From the NCBI GenBank assembly GCA_030593145.1, contig JAUVHU010000003.1, positions 1-64,000 of the forward strand: a DNA stretch of 64,000 bases. The letters run 5' to 3'. Source of the DNA: Desulfobacteraceae bacterium. Its GTDB lineage: Bacteria; Desulfobacterota; Desulfobacteria; Desulfobacterales; ETH-SRB1. The notes under the pieces are model-generated. The model saw only the letters and a program-made list of their open reading frames with translations. It was not told the origin of the DNA and searched no databases. Position numbers and translations under genes: made by a program. This document shows positions 14,759 to 23,951 of this stretch, piece by piece; positions within the stretch are counted from its first letter, which is position 1; every line of letters starts with the position of its first letter.

Positions 14759-17700
14759 TCATGCTTCAAGCATTTTTTTGTGCAAACGTCCTGCTCGCAG
14801 GTAGAAGGTCTCCAGCTTTGCGCTTATCAATTGCGGGAAAGGGGAACCGTCGCTTTCAATTGCAAGAAAAGGCAGGTCTTCAATATTTGCCAGGATTTTT
14901 TGGAGCCGCTTATTTTCCGGGTCTGTTGCCAGTTTTCCTTTACGATTCATAATAGTGTTTAAGATAGACTCTGACAGACGGTTTGGCATGCAGCCGAAGG
15001 GCCCTATGGCGATAGCGCCGCATGCATGAGAAGCTACATCGCTTATAGTGCCTCCCACCGTAAGAACTGCTTCACCTGTCAGGTCTGGCGATATATAGGG
15101 CTCGGCATTTTTTATTATTGCTTCAACGTCAATAAGCTCTGAGTGAACAAGTCCTGACCCGGATAAAATGGATTTGATACGCTTTTCGTAGCTGGTCATA
15201 TATTTTTGCTTGATTGTCAATTCAAGCTTCTCCATTATTGATACCTTGTAGTCAACAAGCCCTTTGCGCATTAGATAGTCGGAATATAATACCCATTCCG
15301 CAACAGGTGAACAAACAGTGGCAAAACCGCTTTTTGCCAGACGTCTTGTCAAATACTGGCGTGATATTGAATCCCTGCGGACAAATATCTCACCTATAAG
15401 GCAGATTACAGGCACCTCTTTTGGCGGACGTTTCATGGAAATCCGGCTAAAACGTTCTGAAGTACGTACCAGCTGTTTTTCCAGTTTAGAAAAGTCCCCT
15501 CTTTCCATTTCTTCCAATATCAGATTCCATTCCTCATTAAATATCCTTATTCCATCTTCGACATCTGTTGCGTTGGCTAATATCATCGACCGGATATCTT
15601 CCATAACGTCGGATGTTACAACAGAGCTCCATGCTTTTAACTGGAAATCTTTTCCCAAACCGGCGTAAGAATTCTCTGATGTCAGCGCAAACAAGGCTAC
15701 ATCCGAAAGTTCAAGCCTTTTTACAAGGTCTTCCATGAATACATAATACTGGCCGAACCGACATGGACCTGAGGCGGTAGGCATAAAATAGATTAGAGCC
15801 TCATTTTCCTTTTTTACATTGTAAACATAGTTAAGCAATGTTCCTGTAGTTAGTATCAGCGGTAAACACTCTTTGCATGAAGTGTTTGCGCGTCCAAGTT
15901 TCAATATGGCCTCATCAGACGGTGGATGGGAAATTGCATTAAACCCGAAGCTGCGAAATACCGCTGCCAGGGATTCGGAGGAAATCTTGCCCATAGACGG
16001 AAACAAAAGGGTCACACGCGGGTCGCTGGCAGGGAGTGTTTTGCCGGAAGACGTTACCAGGTTAACCTTTCCGTTTTCTATTTCTAAGCGAGCAGGAACA
16101 AAAGCGCGCTTCTTCTGGACGATCACCTTATCTGCCAGAAGTTGCCTGTAAGCCGCGACAATATCAAGAAACGCCTCGACCCTGGTCTCAAGGCCGGCAT
16201 CTGCCGTGTGACTGTCCAGCTCAAGAGTCAGCGACGGTTTTTGACCCATAAGAGTCCTAAAATATCCGACCATGAAAGAATCCGGTCCACAGGAAAAGTT
16301 TGTAATATAAGTTCCAAACAGTTGAGGATGCCTCTTAACCACTCTTGCCGCCTTCAATATAATCTGGCCCATTCCCCAGTACATATGGCGCTTTGTTTTC
16401 TCTTCGTCAAATGTAAGAAAATCAAACGGCATTACCAGAACGCCCCTTGATGCAAGCTTGCTCGGAATACCCATATGCGCTTCTTTAACAAATCCGTTAT
16501 AAGGCCTGGCAAATATCACCACCGCTGTTCTGTCCGGATCTTTTTTCAGCTCTTCAATGGCTTTGTTCCCGATCTTTTTCATTTCAGCCATGCATTCCAT
16601 CTGTTTTTTCAGCGCCTTTTGAAAAGCATTTTTAGCCTCTTTTTTTCCAACCCCCATTTTTACAGCGGTTTCAATAAGAGGCTTTTCCGCGGTCTCCAGC
16701 CCTTCTGTCAAATCAAGCAGCGGGGTCAATACTTTTATCCCTCTATCTCTCAGTTCATCCAGTTTTTTCCTGAACGCGCTCCTTAGGAAAAAGGTTTCAC
16801 CCTGAACAAAAGGACAAACCTGCGAGCTTGTGTAACCGTTTTGGACCGGAACAGCTTTGAAGTGCGGCAGGAATATAAATTCCGGAGGATTTTCCATATA
16901 AATAAGGGAATGGAAAAAACCGTGGGTCAGTTCAGCAGGATAACAAAAGGCCGCCTCTTTTTGATCTATTCCTTTTTTAGAAGGAAAATCAGGCACAACC
17001 GGCTCAAACCCTAATTCGGCAAAAAACGTGGAATAAAGAGGATAAAAAGTGTTAACCAGGAAACTCCTGTTTATTCCGATCCTTGCCCTGGGCTTTTTTT
17101 TGCTGCCCTCAGCCAGCTTGCCTCCATACTTATCAAAAATCAATTGCTGACGTATACGAACAAGGTCCAGCTTCTCTACATCGTATTTCACTTTGTTCCG
17201 CAAATTGTAGTATCTGTTGCAGGCTCCGCCAAACGGATATTTCTTTCCTTCCAGCTTGATTATAGCTATATTGCAGCGCCGGTCACATTTTTCCTTTCCG
17301 CCTTTGCATATAAACGATTTTCCGTATTGCACCTCACGGCTAAGCAGAGCATTCAGGTCAAAGATCTTTTTTTTCATCAAACCTGATTCGATTCTTTTCT
17401 TCACCTCGAGCGCAACACCAAAAGCGCCCATAAGCCCCGGTTCGGGGGGAACGACTATCGGCTTGCCCACAAGCGCTGCCATGGCAAAGGGAACCGCCTT
17501 GTTATAGCAGACACCGCCCTGCATAAACACCTTTTCACCCACCGGCTTATTTCCCTTGACCCTGTTTGAATAGTTCATGCAAATGGAATACACCAGACCT
17601 GCAAGAATATCTTCGTGTTTCACGCCTTCATGAATTGCGTTCTTTATATCGGAAGCAATAAACGCAGCGCACTGATCATTGAAATTAGGTGGCTTCTTGC

Positions 17701-19159
17701 CTTTAAAAGCAATGTCGGCAATATCTTCCATTTTTACACCAAGTGTCTCATACGCCGACTCTTCCAGAAAAGAACCTGTGCCCGCGGAACAGGCTTCGTT
17801 CATCGCGTAATCGGATGGCACGGAATTTGTGATATAGGTATATTTTGCATCCTGTCCGCCTATCTCAAATATTGTGTCCACCTTGGGATCAAAATATACT
17901 GCCGCAGTCGCATGAGCAATTATTTCGTTGATAACTCCCTGTGTAAGCGCGTGAAGACCGGCTATCTGGCGGCCTGAGCCGGTAACACCCAGCCCTGTTA
18001 TACTTATCTCGTCAGGATTTACCTTTTCACTTATCTGGCCAAGAATCGAATCGTAACACTTGCGGGAAGCTCCAACAGGATCACCGTCAGTACGCAGGTA
18101 AATTGACGCAAGAATTGCATCGTCCTCGATCCGTAGAAGAACCGCCTTTGTTGTAGTTGAACCAACGTCAAGTCCCAGTATGCATTCATCTCCCTGCCGG
18201 ACATCTTCCATCGCGACAGACTTGAATTCAACCATGTCTTTAAAATCGATAAGGGGCATAAGTGTGTCAAATGCTTTGGTCTCCGTTCTTAATAATTTTG
18301 ACATCCCAGGAAATTCGGCTGTCTCATTTTCCAGCGCCCAGAGAGCAGCGCCAAGAGCTTCGAAACACGGGGCCTCCTCAGGAACAATAAGGTCTGTAAT
18401 GTCTTTACGCAGGTACTCAATCATCATCCGGTTGAGCGCGGTGCCCCCGACGATCATAATGTTTTTTCTCTGCACCTTTTTTAAAAGCTCAAGTATTTTC
18501 TCCGCCATCATCTTACAAAGCCCGGCAGTTACTTTTGATCTGGGGATGCCTTTGTTGGTTGCATGGGTGCAGTCAGATTTGCAAAAAACCGAACAACGCC
18601 CCGAAAGCTGATACGGCTCCTCTGTGGCAGCCCACTGGGCTGCTTCTTCCAGCGTTACTTTCATCCTGCGAAGTTGCTGAAGAAAAAATTCACCGGTTCC
18701 GGATGCGCACTTGTTGCCTGTCAAAACATTAGATATTTGACCCTGACCGTCCATGACATATACCATGAAGGTCTCCCCGCCAGCGGAAATAACAGCAGGG
18801 CATGTAATATCAGCGGGTTTGACAAAATTGTACGCGTATTCCACTGCTTCAGGTTCAGATATGGATGACAAGTTTACAAAATCGCGAAATCTCCTGCCGG
18901 TCACGGCAATCCTGTCGTATGAATTCATATCCAGAGACTTGAGAGCTGAAAGCAGTGTCTGTTTTGGATTCCCTTCGTGGGTATGAAGCGAATATTCAAC
19001 CATTTCAGGCTTTGCCTCACGCCTGCCCTGCTTGCTAATCTCCTGTATGACATTAACTATCGATACGGTGGATGCTCCAAGACATATACCAAGGGAGCTT
19101 ATCTTGCCGGACATCTTTCCCTTTTCATCTAACTGCTTGTTTGTATTTTTTGTTTTCAT
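14759..19159 (-). CDS. Acyl-CoA dehydratase activase, tandem ASKHA plus DUF2229 and HgdB-like domains
   Basis: This very long soluble protein has 1466 aa. Residues about 24-300 form a first BadF/BcrA ATPase domain (ICLGASTVS, NKCASGTGEFF). Residues about 325-590 form a second with GLDVGSTTTKAV and EACSAGTGSFLEE, whose Cys normally holds the [4Fe-4S] cluster between subunits. Then comes DUF2229 from about 680 (RIGINRSFLVNTFYPLY) and a C-terminal HgdB-like part with CKECLPL and GPCRFGQYY. Family members hydrolyse ATP to push one electron into 2-hydroxyacyl-CoA dehydratases or benzoyl-CoA-type reductases. No partner subunit is adjacent. An alternative start is Met16 at 19114, with AAGGGAAAG before it; the annotated ATG follows tandem repeats and lacks a ribosome-binding site. 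Confidence 0.88.
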   Translation of the reverse strand: MKTKNTNKQLDEKGKMSGKISSLGICLGASTVSIVNVIQEISKQGRREAKPEMVEYSLHTHEGNPKQTLLSALKSLDMNSYDRIAVTGRRFRDFVNLSSISEPEAVEYAYNFVKPADITCPAVISAGGETFMVYVMDGQGQISNVLTGNKCASGTGEFFLQQLRRMKVTLEEAAQWAATEEPYQLSGRCSVFCKSDCTHATNKGIPRSKVTAGLCKMMAEKILELLKKVQRKNIMIVGGTALNRMMIEYLRKDITDLIVPEEAPCFEALGAALWALENETAEFPGMSKLLRTETKAFDTLMPLIDFKDMVEFKSVAMEDVRQGDECILGLDVGSTTTKAVLLRIEDDAILASIYLRTDGDPVGASRKCYDSILGQISEKVNPDEISITGLGVTGSGRQIAGLHALTQGVINEIIAHATAAVYFDPKVDTIFEIGGQDAKYTYITNSVPSDYAMNEACSAGTGSFLEESAYETLGVKMEDIADIAFKGKKPPNFNDQCAAFIASDIKNAIHEGVKHEDILAGLVYSICMNYSNRVKGNKPVGEKVFMQGGVCYNKAVPFAMAALVGKPIVVPPEPGLMGAFGVALEVKKRIESGLMKKKIFDLNALLSREVQYGKSFICKGGKEKCDRRCNIAIIKLEGKKYPFGGACNRYYNLRNKVKYDVEKLDLVRIRQQLIFDKYGGKLAEGSKKKPRARIGINRSFLVNTFYPLYSTFFAELGFEPVVPDFPSKKGIDQKEAAFCYPAELTHGFFHSLIYMENPPEFIFLPHFKAVPVQNGYTSSQVCPFVQGETFFLRSAFRKKLDELRDRGIKVLTPLLDLTEGLETAEKPLIETAVKMGVGKKEAKNAFQKALKKQMECMAEMKKIGNKAIEELKKDPDRTAVVIFARPYNGFVKEAHMGIPSKLASRGVLVMPFDFLTFDEEKTKRHMYWGMGQIILKAARVVKRHPQLFGTYITNFSCGPDSFMVGYFRTLMGQKPSLTLELDSHTADAGLETRVEAFLDIVAAYRQLLADKVIVQKKRAFVPARLEIENGKVNLVTSSGKTLPASDPRVTLLFPSMGKISSESLAAVFRSFGFNAISHPPSDEAILKLGRANTSCKECLPLILTTGTLLNYVYNVKKENEALIYFMPTASGPCRFGQYYVFMEDLVKRLELSDVALFALTSENSYAGLGKDFQLKAWSSVVTSDVMEDIRSMILANATDVEDGIRIFNEEWNLILEEMERGDFSKLEKQLVRTSERFSRISMKRPPKEVPVICLIGEIFVRRDSISRQYLTRRLAKSGFATVCSPVAEWVLYSDYLMRKGLVDYKVSIMEKLELTIKQKYMTSYEKRIKSILSGSGLVHSELIDVEAIIKNAEPYISPDLTGEAVLTVGGTISDVASHACGAIAIGPFGCMPNRLSESILNTIMNRKGKLATDPENKRLQKILANIEDLPFLAIESDGSPFPQLISAKLETFYLRAGRLHKKMLEA

Positions 19160-19161
19160 AG

Positions 19162-19212
19162 TTAGTTGCTTGTTGCTAGTTACTTGTTGCTGGTTACTCG
19201 TTGCTGGTTTTC
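19162..19212. repeat. Degenerate 7-base tandem repeat upstream of the activase
   Basis: GTTAGTTGCTTGTTGCTAGTTACTTGTTGCTGGTTACTCG repeats with a 7-base period (TTGCTNG/TTACTNG). It ends three bases before the annotated ATG. No ribosome-binding site is visible inside. Confidence 0.65.
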
Positions 19213-19218
19213 CAAACT

Positions 19219-19281
19219 GAAGAGCGAAGCGACATCATCATTCATCATTTGATGTTGGACGTTCGATGTTCGACGTTCATC
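19219..19281. repeat. Dispersed heptad element GAAGAGCGAAGCGACATCAT...GATGTTGGACGTTC
   Basis: GAAGAGCGAAGCGACATCATCATTC followed by 7-base-phased GATGTTGGACGTTCGATGTTCGACGTTCATC matches 59829-59891 closely, and its reverse complement matches 21566-21600 and 59714-59744. Confidence 0.75.
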
Positions 19282-19332
19282 TTTTTTCCCTTCTCACCTT
19301 CTAAGTTTCAAGCCGTGAACGGCTACAATTTC

Positions 19333-20913
19333 TTACTTAATTTGCAAAACCTCTCCGGCTCTCGGAACAATCACCGGAAAGCCTTCATTTGCAAGATGGT
19401 CGGCAAATAAAAGAGACTGATCCTCCTCTCCATGAACAACCGCGATCTTTTTTATCCGCAGGTTTGATTCCCTGACAAAGCGAAGCATTTCATCCTTATC
19501 TGCATGAGCGCTGAAACCGCCCAGCCTGACAACATGCGCTTTCAGGGGATAGGTTTTGTTTAAAAACTTGAGCATAGGCGGATTGTCCTTCCTGCCGGAT
19601 TTTGCATATTCCCTACCTTTTTCCAGGATGCGCCGACCAAGGGTATTCTGAGCCATATAACCGACTATAAGAATAGTGTTTTTCGGGTTATGGATCTTAT
19701 AACGAAGATGATGCAATATACGTCCTGCCTCACACATTCCTGACGCCGCGATTACAATGTGCTGTTTTTCCTCCCGCATAAGCTCCATTGATTCATCAAC
19801 CGAGCTTACAAAATGGATCTCATTAAAGAAAAATGGGTTTTTACCCTGCTCAAGAAATATTCCATTTGTTTTTTTGTCATATACTTCAGGATGCTCACCA
19901 TAAACCCTGGTTAACTTTATAGCAAGTGGGCTGTCAACATACACCGGAAGCCGCGGAATATCACCCTCATCGTAAAGTTCATGAAGTACATACAAAAGTT
20001 CCTGTGTACGGCCAAACGCAAAGGACGGTATTAAAAGCGACCCGCCGCGGTTAACAGTGTCGATTATTACCTGTTTTAATTGTTGTTTTAAATCCTTTAC
20101 CGGCCCATGAAAACGATTGCCGTAAGTGCTTTCCATAATCAGCAAATCTATTTCGCGATCTTCTTCAGGAAAAACAAGGGTCGGGTCCCTGAGAATAGGT
20201 GTGCCAAACCTGCCGATATCTCCGGTATAACAAATATTGTATTGGCGGCCATTTTCTTTTGCCTTGATTAAGGAAAAAGCCGACCCTAAAATATGACCGG
20301 CATCATAGAATGTACAAGTCATATCATGCCCAACAGTTGCAGGGTGGCAATAAGGATAACCATTAAAACATTTGAGTGATTGCTCTGCATCAAAAACAGT
20401 ATAAATCGGCCGAACTGCATCCAGGTTCAACTTGTTAATCAACTCGTTAATTTTATCAGTGTTAAGCTTATTATGATTTGTTTTTAAGATTTTTTTTATT
20501 TCTTTTCTTTTGTGATTTGATACATTTTTCATGCCTGTAGAACCATTCATGCCGGACAAAGATGAACGCACAATCTTATAATTAAGATAATTTGCGTCCG
20601 ATTCCTGGATATGAGCAGAATCCTGCAGGAGATATTCACACGCATCGGCTGTCGCGCGCGTGCATATAATCTGCCCGTTGAACCCGTTCTTCGTCAGCAT
20701 GGGGATTCGACCGGAATGATCTATATGAGCATGAGAAAGTATAATGTTGGTGATAATCTGCGGGTCAAAAGGCAAAACCCTGTTCTTTTGCTCGGTTTCT
20801 TTTCGTCTGCCCTGAAACATTCCGCAATCCAGCAGTATCCTGTCATTTTCCGTGCTTAAAAGATGCATGGAGCCGGTGACTTCTCGCACAGCGCCATAAA
20901 AGGTTACATTCAC
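19333..20913 (-). CDS. MBL-fold beta-CASP RNA-processing nuclease (YSH1-like)
   Basis: The protein has 526 aa. The metallo-beta-lactamase signature LSHAHIDHSGRIP (HxHxDH) is at about residue 60. Further zinc ligands lie in DAGHILGSAFS and YTGDIG. The beta-CASP domain has PSFAFGRTQELLY, YVDSPLA and AASGMCEAGRI, and the RNA-specificity end has GFSAHADKDEML. Relatives act as endo- or exonucleases on RNA in the cytoplasm. It runs on the minus strand between the pantetheinyl transferase and the activase, separated from both by short gaps. The start at 20913 directly gives MNVTFYGAVREVTGS, the usual family N-terminus. Confidence 0.93.
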   Translation of the reverse strand: MNVTFYGAVREVTGSMHLLSTENDRILLDCGMFQGRRKETEQKNRVLPFDPQIITNIILSHAHIDHSGRIPMLTKNGFNGQIICTRATADACEYLLQDSAHIQESDANYLNYKIVRSSLSGMNGSTGMKNVSNHKRKEIKKILKTNHNKLNTDKINELINKLNLDAVRPIYTVFDAEQSLKCFNGYPYCHPATVGHDMTCTFYDAGHILGSAFSLIKAKENGRQYNICYTGDIGRFGTPILRDPTLVFPEEDREIDLLIMESTYGNRFHGPVKDLKQQLKQVIIDTVNRGGSLLIPSFAFGRTQELLYVLHELYDEGDIPRLPVYVDSPLAIKLTRVYGEHPEVYDKKTNGIFLEQGKNPFFFNEIHFVSSVDESMELMREEKQHIVIAASGMCEAGRILHHLRYKIHNPKNTILIVGYMAQNTLGRRILEKGREYAKSGRKDNPPMLKFLNKTYPLKAHVVRLGGFSAHADKDEMLRFVRESNLRIKKIAVVHGEEDQSLLFADHLANEGFPVIVPRAGEVLQIK

Positions 20914-20941
20914 AGTAAATATTCCTTAATCCTTTAATCCC

Positions 20942-21508
20942 TTAGCCCACTGACCAATTAATATCATACAACCCTTTGTTTACAGATGCAATATGACCAT
21001 TGAAAAACAGATGTTCAACAGGCCAGGTTTTGTCCATATAGTCTATCATAAGATTGTTTTCATCAATTACTTTCAAAATTTTGCATCTTGACATATCTTT
21101 AAGGCCTGTTCCAACAGCCTTTAACACAGCTTCCTTCGAAGTCCAGTAACGAAAGAAAAGTGTGTTTTTATCAGTATCTGTCAGCTCCCATTCCCTTTGG
21201 TTCGCTATTTTCTTAAAGAGTGCTTCCCGGCAATCGCGTATCTCTTCAATGTCGATTCCTATCCTTGAACAAGCTGTAACTCCGCCAACATATTTTGGTT
21301 TATGAGAAACAGACCAGTAGTTTCCATCAACAGGCATGGGAACACCTTTTTCATCTTTTAAAGGGTTGCCAAGATAAATAAAACTCTTTTTTGCGGAAAG
21401 TTCAAGTGCATTCCTTGCATATTTGCTAAGATACAATACCCTGTCTCTACCGGTAAGGGTCATATTTTCTTCAGAGACAGGGAGTATAACCGGATAAATA
21501 GTATTCAA
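20942..21508 (-). CDS. 4'-phosphopantetheinyl transferase
   Basis: The start is placed at TTG 21508, giving 188 aa, because GGAG lies just upstream and the protein then begins near the family's usual N-terminus (IYPVILPVSEEN). The ORF-track extension of 37 residues is read from repeat sequence. Motifs for Mg and CoA binding are IGIDIEEI and WTSKEAVLKAVGTGL. Sfp-type enzymes move the phosphopantetheine arm of CoA onto a carrier-protein serine; here that is probably the fatty-acid or a polyketide-type carrier. Next downstream is the beta-CASP nuclease. Confidence 0.85.
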   Translation of the reverse strand: MNTIYPVILPVSEENMTLTGRDRVLYLSKYARNALELSAKKSFIYLGNPLKDEKGVPMPVDGNYWSVSHKPKYVGGVTACSRIGIDIEEIRDCREALFKKIANQREWELTDTDKNTLFFRYWTSKEAVLKAVGTGLKDMSRCKILKVIDENNLMIDYMDKTWPVEHLFFNGHIASVNKGLYDINWSVG

Positions 21509-21565
21509 TTGACTCCGTTTTGAGTGCCTAAAATTAAGGACACAGCCGTAGGCTGTAAACGCTAT

Positions 21566-21600
21566 GAACATTGAACATCGAACGTCCAACATCGAATTTT
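21566..21600. repeat. Heptad element GAACATTGAACATCGAACGTCCAACATCGAA
   Basis: Five 7-base units (GAACATT GAACATC GAACGTC CAACATC GAA). The same units occur at 59714 and, inverted, at 19249 and 59850. Confidence 0.7.
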
Positions 21601-21746
21601 GAATAAGGAATTCTGCCAATTTATAAACTGACGAAGCGGTTTTATCATTAGATATTCAAAGTTCGATATTCAAAAATTTTTCTGCCACGGAATATCTCAA
21701 AAAATACGTTCCCAGATTCTACTTGGAAACGGGTGGATATTTAAAC

Positions 21747-21788
21747 CCATCTGCGTTCATCTGCGTGAATCTGCGGCCGAATAGTTAC
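21747..21788. repeat. MITE-B right end, abutting the acyl-CoA synthetase stop
   Basis: CATCTGCGTTCATCTGCGTGAATCTGCGGCCGAATAGTTAC matches the right end of the full element at 43746-43884. It ends one base before the TAG stop of the neighbouring gene (21789-21791). Confidence 0.75.
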
Positions 21789-23951
21789 CTATTTTTTTGA
21801 ATCATTCGGTTTTTTTAAAATAATCCTGCAGTCAGCTACTGTAGCGCCCTTTCCTTCCTCATGAACCAAAAGTGGATTGATATCCATTTCGCTTATTTCC
21901 GGATGATTTATTGCCATATCTGACAGGCTGACCATCGACCTTTCAAGAATCTCGATATCCGCCTTTGGTTTTCCTCTGAACCCCTGTAAAAGTCTGTACC
22001 CCCTGATGCTGCTGATCATTCTGCGGGATTCGTTCCTGCCGATAGGAGCAAGACGAAATGCAACATCTTGAAAGACTTCAACAAATATTCCGCCAAGACC
22101 AAACATCAGTAAAGAACCGAACACCGGTTTGCGACTCATGCCCAGTATCACCTCTTCTCCAGGCATAGCCATTTTTTGAATTAGAACACCTTTGATCTCA
22201 GCATCAGGATCGTATTTTCTGGCCTTTTCAACAATTTTTTTAAAACCTTTTTTTACATCTTCACGGTTCCCAAGCTGCAACATAACCCCGCCGGCATCTG
22301 TTTTATGAAGAATCTGCGGAGAAACAATTTTCATGGCCACCGGAAATTTCACACTCTCCGCAATGTCTGCGGCCTCGTCTTCACTTTTTGCAAAAATAGT
22401 CGGCAACACATTAAAACCGTAACATTTCAGCAAATCAACACCATCAAGTTCACCCAGATGGGTTTTGCCGTCCGCAAGACAGTTTGCGATAATCCCGGAA
22501 GCCCTCTCAGTGTCGTGTTCCAACACATACTGCTCTAAATGCGGCCTGCTCAACCACTTGAAATATTTGTAAAGAGCGGCAAAGGCCTTTGCCGCATTTT
22601 CAGGAAACTTGTAAACAGGATAACCATGTTCCTGAAGAAAATGTACGCCCTGGGATACATCCATGATTCCCATAAAGCAGCATAAAATGGGCTTATGAGT
22701 GTGCCTGGCAATTTCTACAATAGCCTCTGCCGTGCCAAGAACATTAGTCATGGATTGAGGTGTAAGAATTACAATGGCTCCATCTACCCCATCATCATTT
22801 ATTACAGCTTCCAGCGCATTCTTATAACGATCTTGTGCCGCATCTCCAACAATATCCACCGGATTACGAAGGTTTGCGGTAAAAGGAAGATGGCTTGCGA
22901 GTTTATCAATTGTTTCTTCCTGAAATTCAGCAAGTCTCAGGCCCGATGACATTGTAATATCTGTTGCCAAAATTCCAGGTCCGCCGGCATTTGTAACGAT
23001 AGCAACCCTGTTTCCGCGCGGCACCTTCCTTGTTAGTTTTCCAAGAGCGCTTTCACTTTTGTAAGCAAAGGCGGTTGCAAAGTCAAAAAGCTCATCAATT
23101 GAATCTACTCGAATTATCCCTGCCTGCTGGAAAACAGCATTGTATATTGCCTCGGAGCCTGACAGAGAGCCTGTATGGGATGCCGCTGCCTGAGCCCCCG
23201 CGCTTGTTCTTCCTGATTTTATCACAAGTATCGGCGTAGGCCTGTTCCCGGAAGTAATCTCTTTAACAATATCTACAAACTCACGTCCCCTCCGGAGTTC
23301 CTCAAGATAAACCATTATAACTCTTGTATCAATATCCTCATGCAGATAACGCAACAGATCGAGCTCATCCACATCCGCCTTGTTGCCGATGGAAATAAAC
23401 TTTGAAAAGCCAAAATCCCTGTCAGCCGCAAAATCGAGAACCGCTGTACACAATGCCCCACTCTGAGAAATAAAAGAAATATCACCGCTTGACGGCATAC
23501 GGACAGCAAAACTGGCATTCAGACTTACCGAGGGCAGCGGGTTAATTACGCCAAGGCAGTTTGGGCCGACCAAACGCACTCCTGCCTCCTTGCAAATGGC
23601 TGCTATTCTGTTTTCCATCTCAAGCCCTTCGCCCCCAACTTCTCGAAAGCCCGCGGAAACAATCACAATTCCCTTTACTTTTTTCTTAACAGCATCTTCA
23701 ACCGCTTTCATGGCAAACTTGGGAGGAAGAATTATTATTGCGAGATCAACATCATCCGGCACATCCATAATTGACGGATATGCTCTTACGCTCAAAATCG
23801 ACTTTGCATGCGGATTTACCGGATATAAGATTCCTTTATAATTACCTTTTAAAATATTGGCAAAAATATCATGCCCGACCTTTCCGGGCTTTGTAGAAGC
23901 CCCGACAACAGCTATCGATTGCGGGGAAAAAATTGCATCAAGATCATGCAT
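21789..23951 (-). CDS. Acyl/acetyl-CoA synthetase, NDP-forming
   Basis: This 720-aa protein fuses the alpha and beta parts of the NDP-forming acyl-CoA synthetase family. It has a CoA-binding Rossmann domain (FSPQSIAVVGASTKPGKVG), a succinyl-CoA-ligase-like region with VGPNCLGVINP and the AAASHTGSLSG loop holding the likely phospho-His, then a C-terminal ATP-grasp part with PVAMKIVSPQILHKTDAGGV. Such enzymes convert acyl-CoA plus ADP and phosphate to acid plus CoA and ATP, or the reverse. It overlaps rsmI by 8 bases, so the two are probably co-transcribed. Substrate range cannot be read. Confidence 0.92.
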   Translation of the reverse strand: MHDLDAIFSPQSIAVVGASTKPGKVGHDIFANILKGNYKGILYPVNPHAKSILSVRAYPSIMDVPDDVDLAIIILPPKFAMKAVEDAVKKKVKGIVIVSAGFREVGGEGLEMENRIAAICKEAGVRLVGPNCLGVINPLPSVSLNASFAVRMPSSGDISFISQSGALCTAVLDFAADRDFGFSKFISIGNKADVDELDLLRYLHEDIDTRVIMVYLEELRRGREFVDIVKEITSGNRPTPILVIKSGRTSAGAQAAASHTGSLSGSEAIYNAVFQQAGIIRVDSIDELFDFATAFAYKSESALGKLTRKVPRGNRVAIVTNAGGPGILATDITMSSGLRLAEFQEETIDKLASHLPFTANLRNPVDIVGDAAQDRYKNALEAVINDDGVDGAIVILTPQSMTNVLGTAEAIVEIARHTHKPILCCFMGIMDVSQGVHFLQEHGYPVYKFPENAAKAFAALYKYFKWLSRPHLEQYVLEHDTERASGIIANCLADGKTHLGELDGVDLLKCYGFNVLPTIFAKSEDEAADIAESVKFPVAMKIVSPQILHKTDAGGVMLQLGNREDVKKGFKKIVEKARKYDPDAEIKGVLIQKMAMPGEEVILGMSRKPVFGSLLMFGLGGIFVEVFQDVAFRLAPIGRNESRRMISSIRGYRLLQGFRGKPKADIEILERSMVSLSDMAINHPEISEMDINPLLVHEEGKGATVADCRIILKKPNDSKK

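Noticed and set aside
19162-19212. CRISPR array
   Set aside because: Units are only 7 bases and have no spacers. No other regular 23-40 base repeat with unique spacers was seen in the window, and no cas gene.
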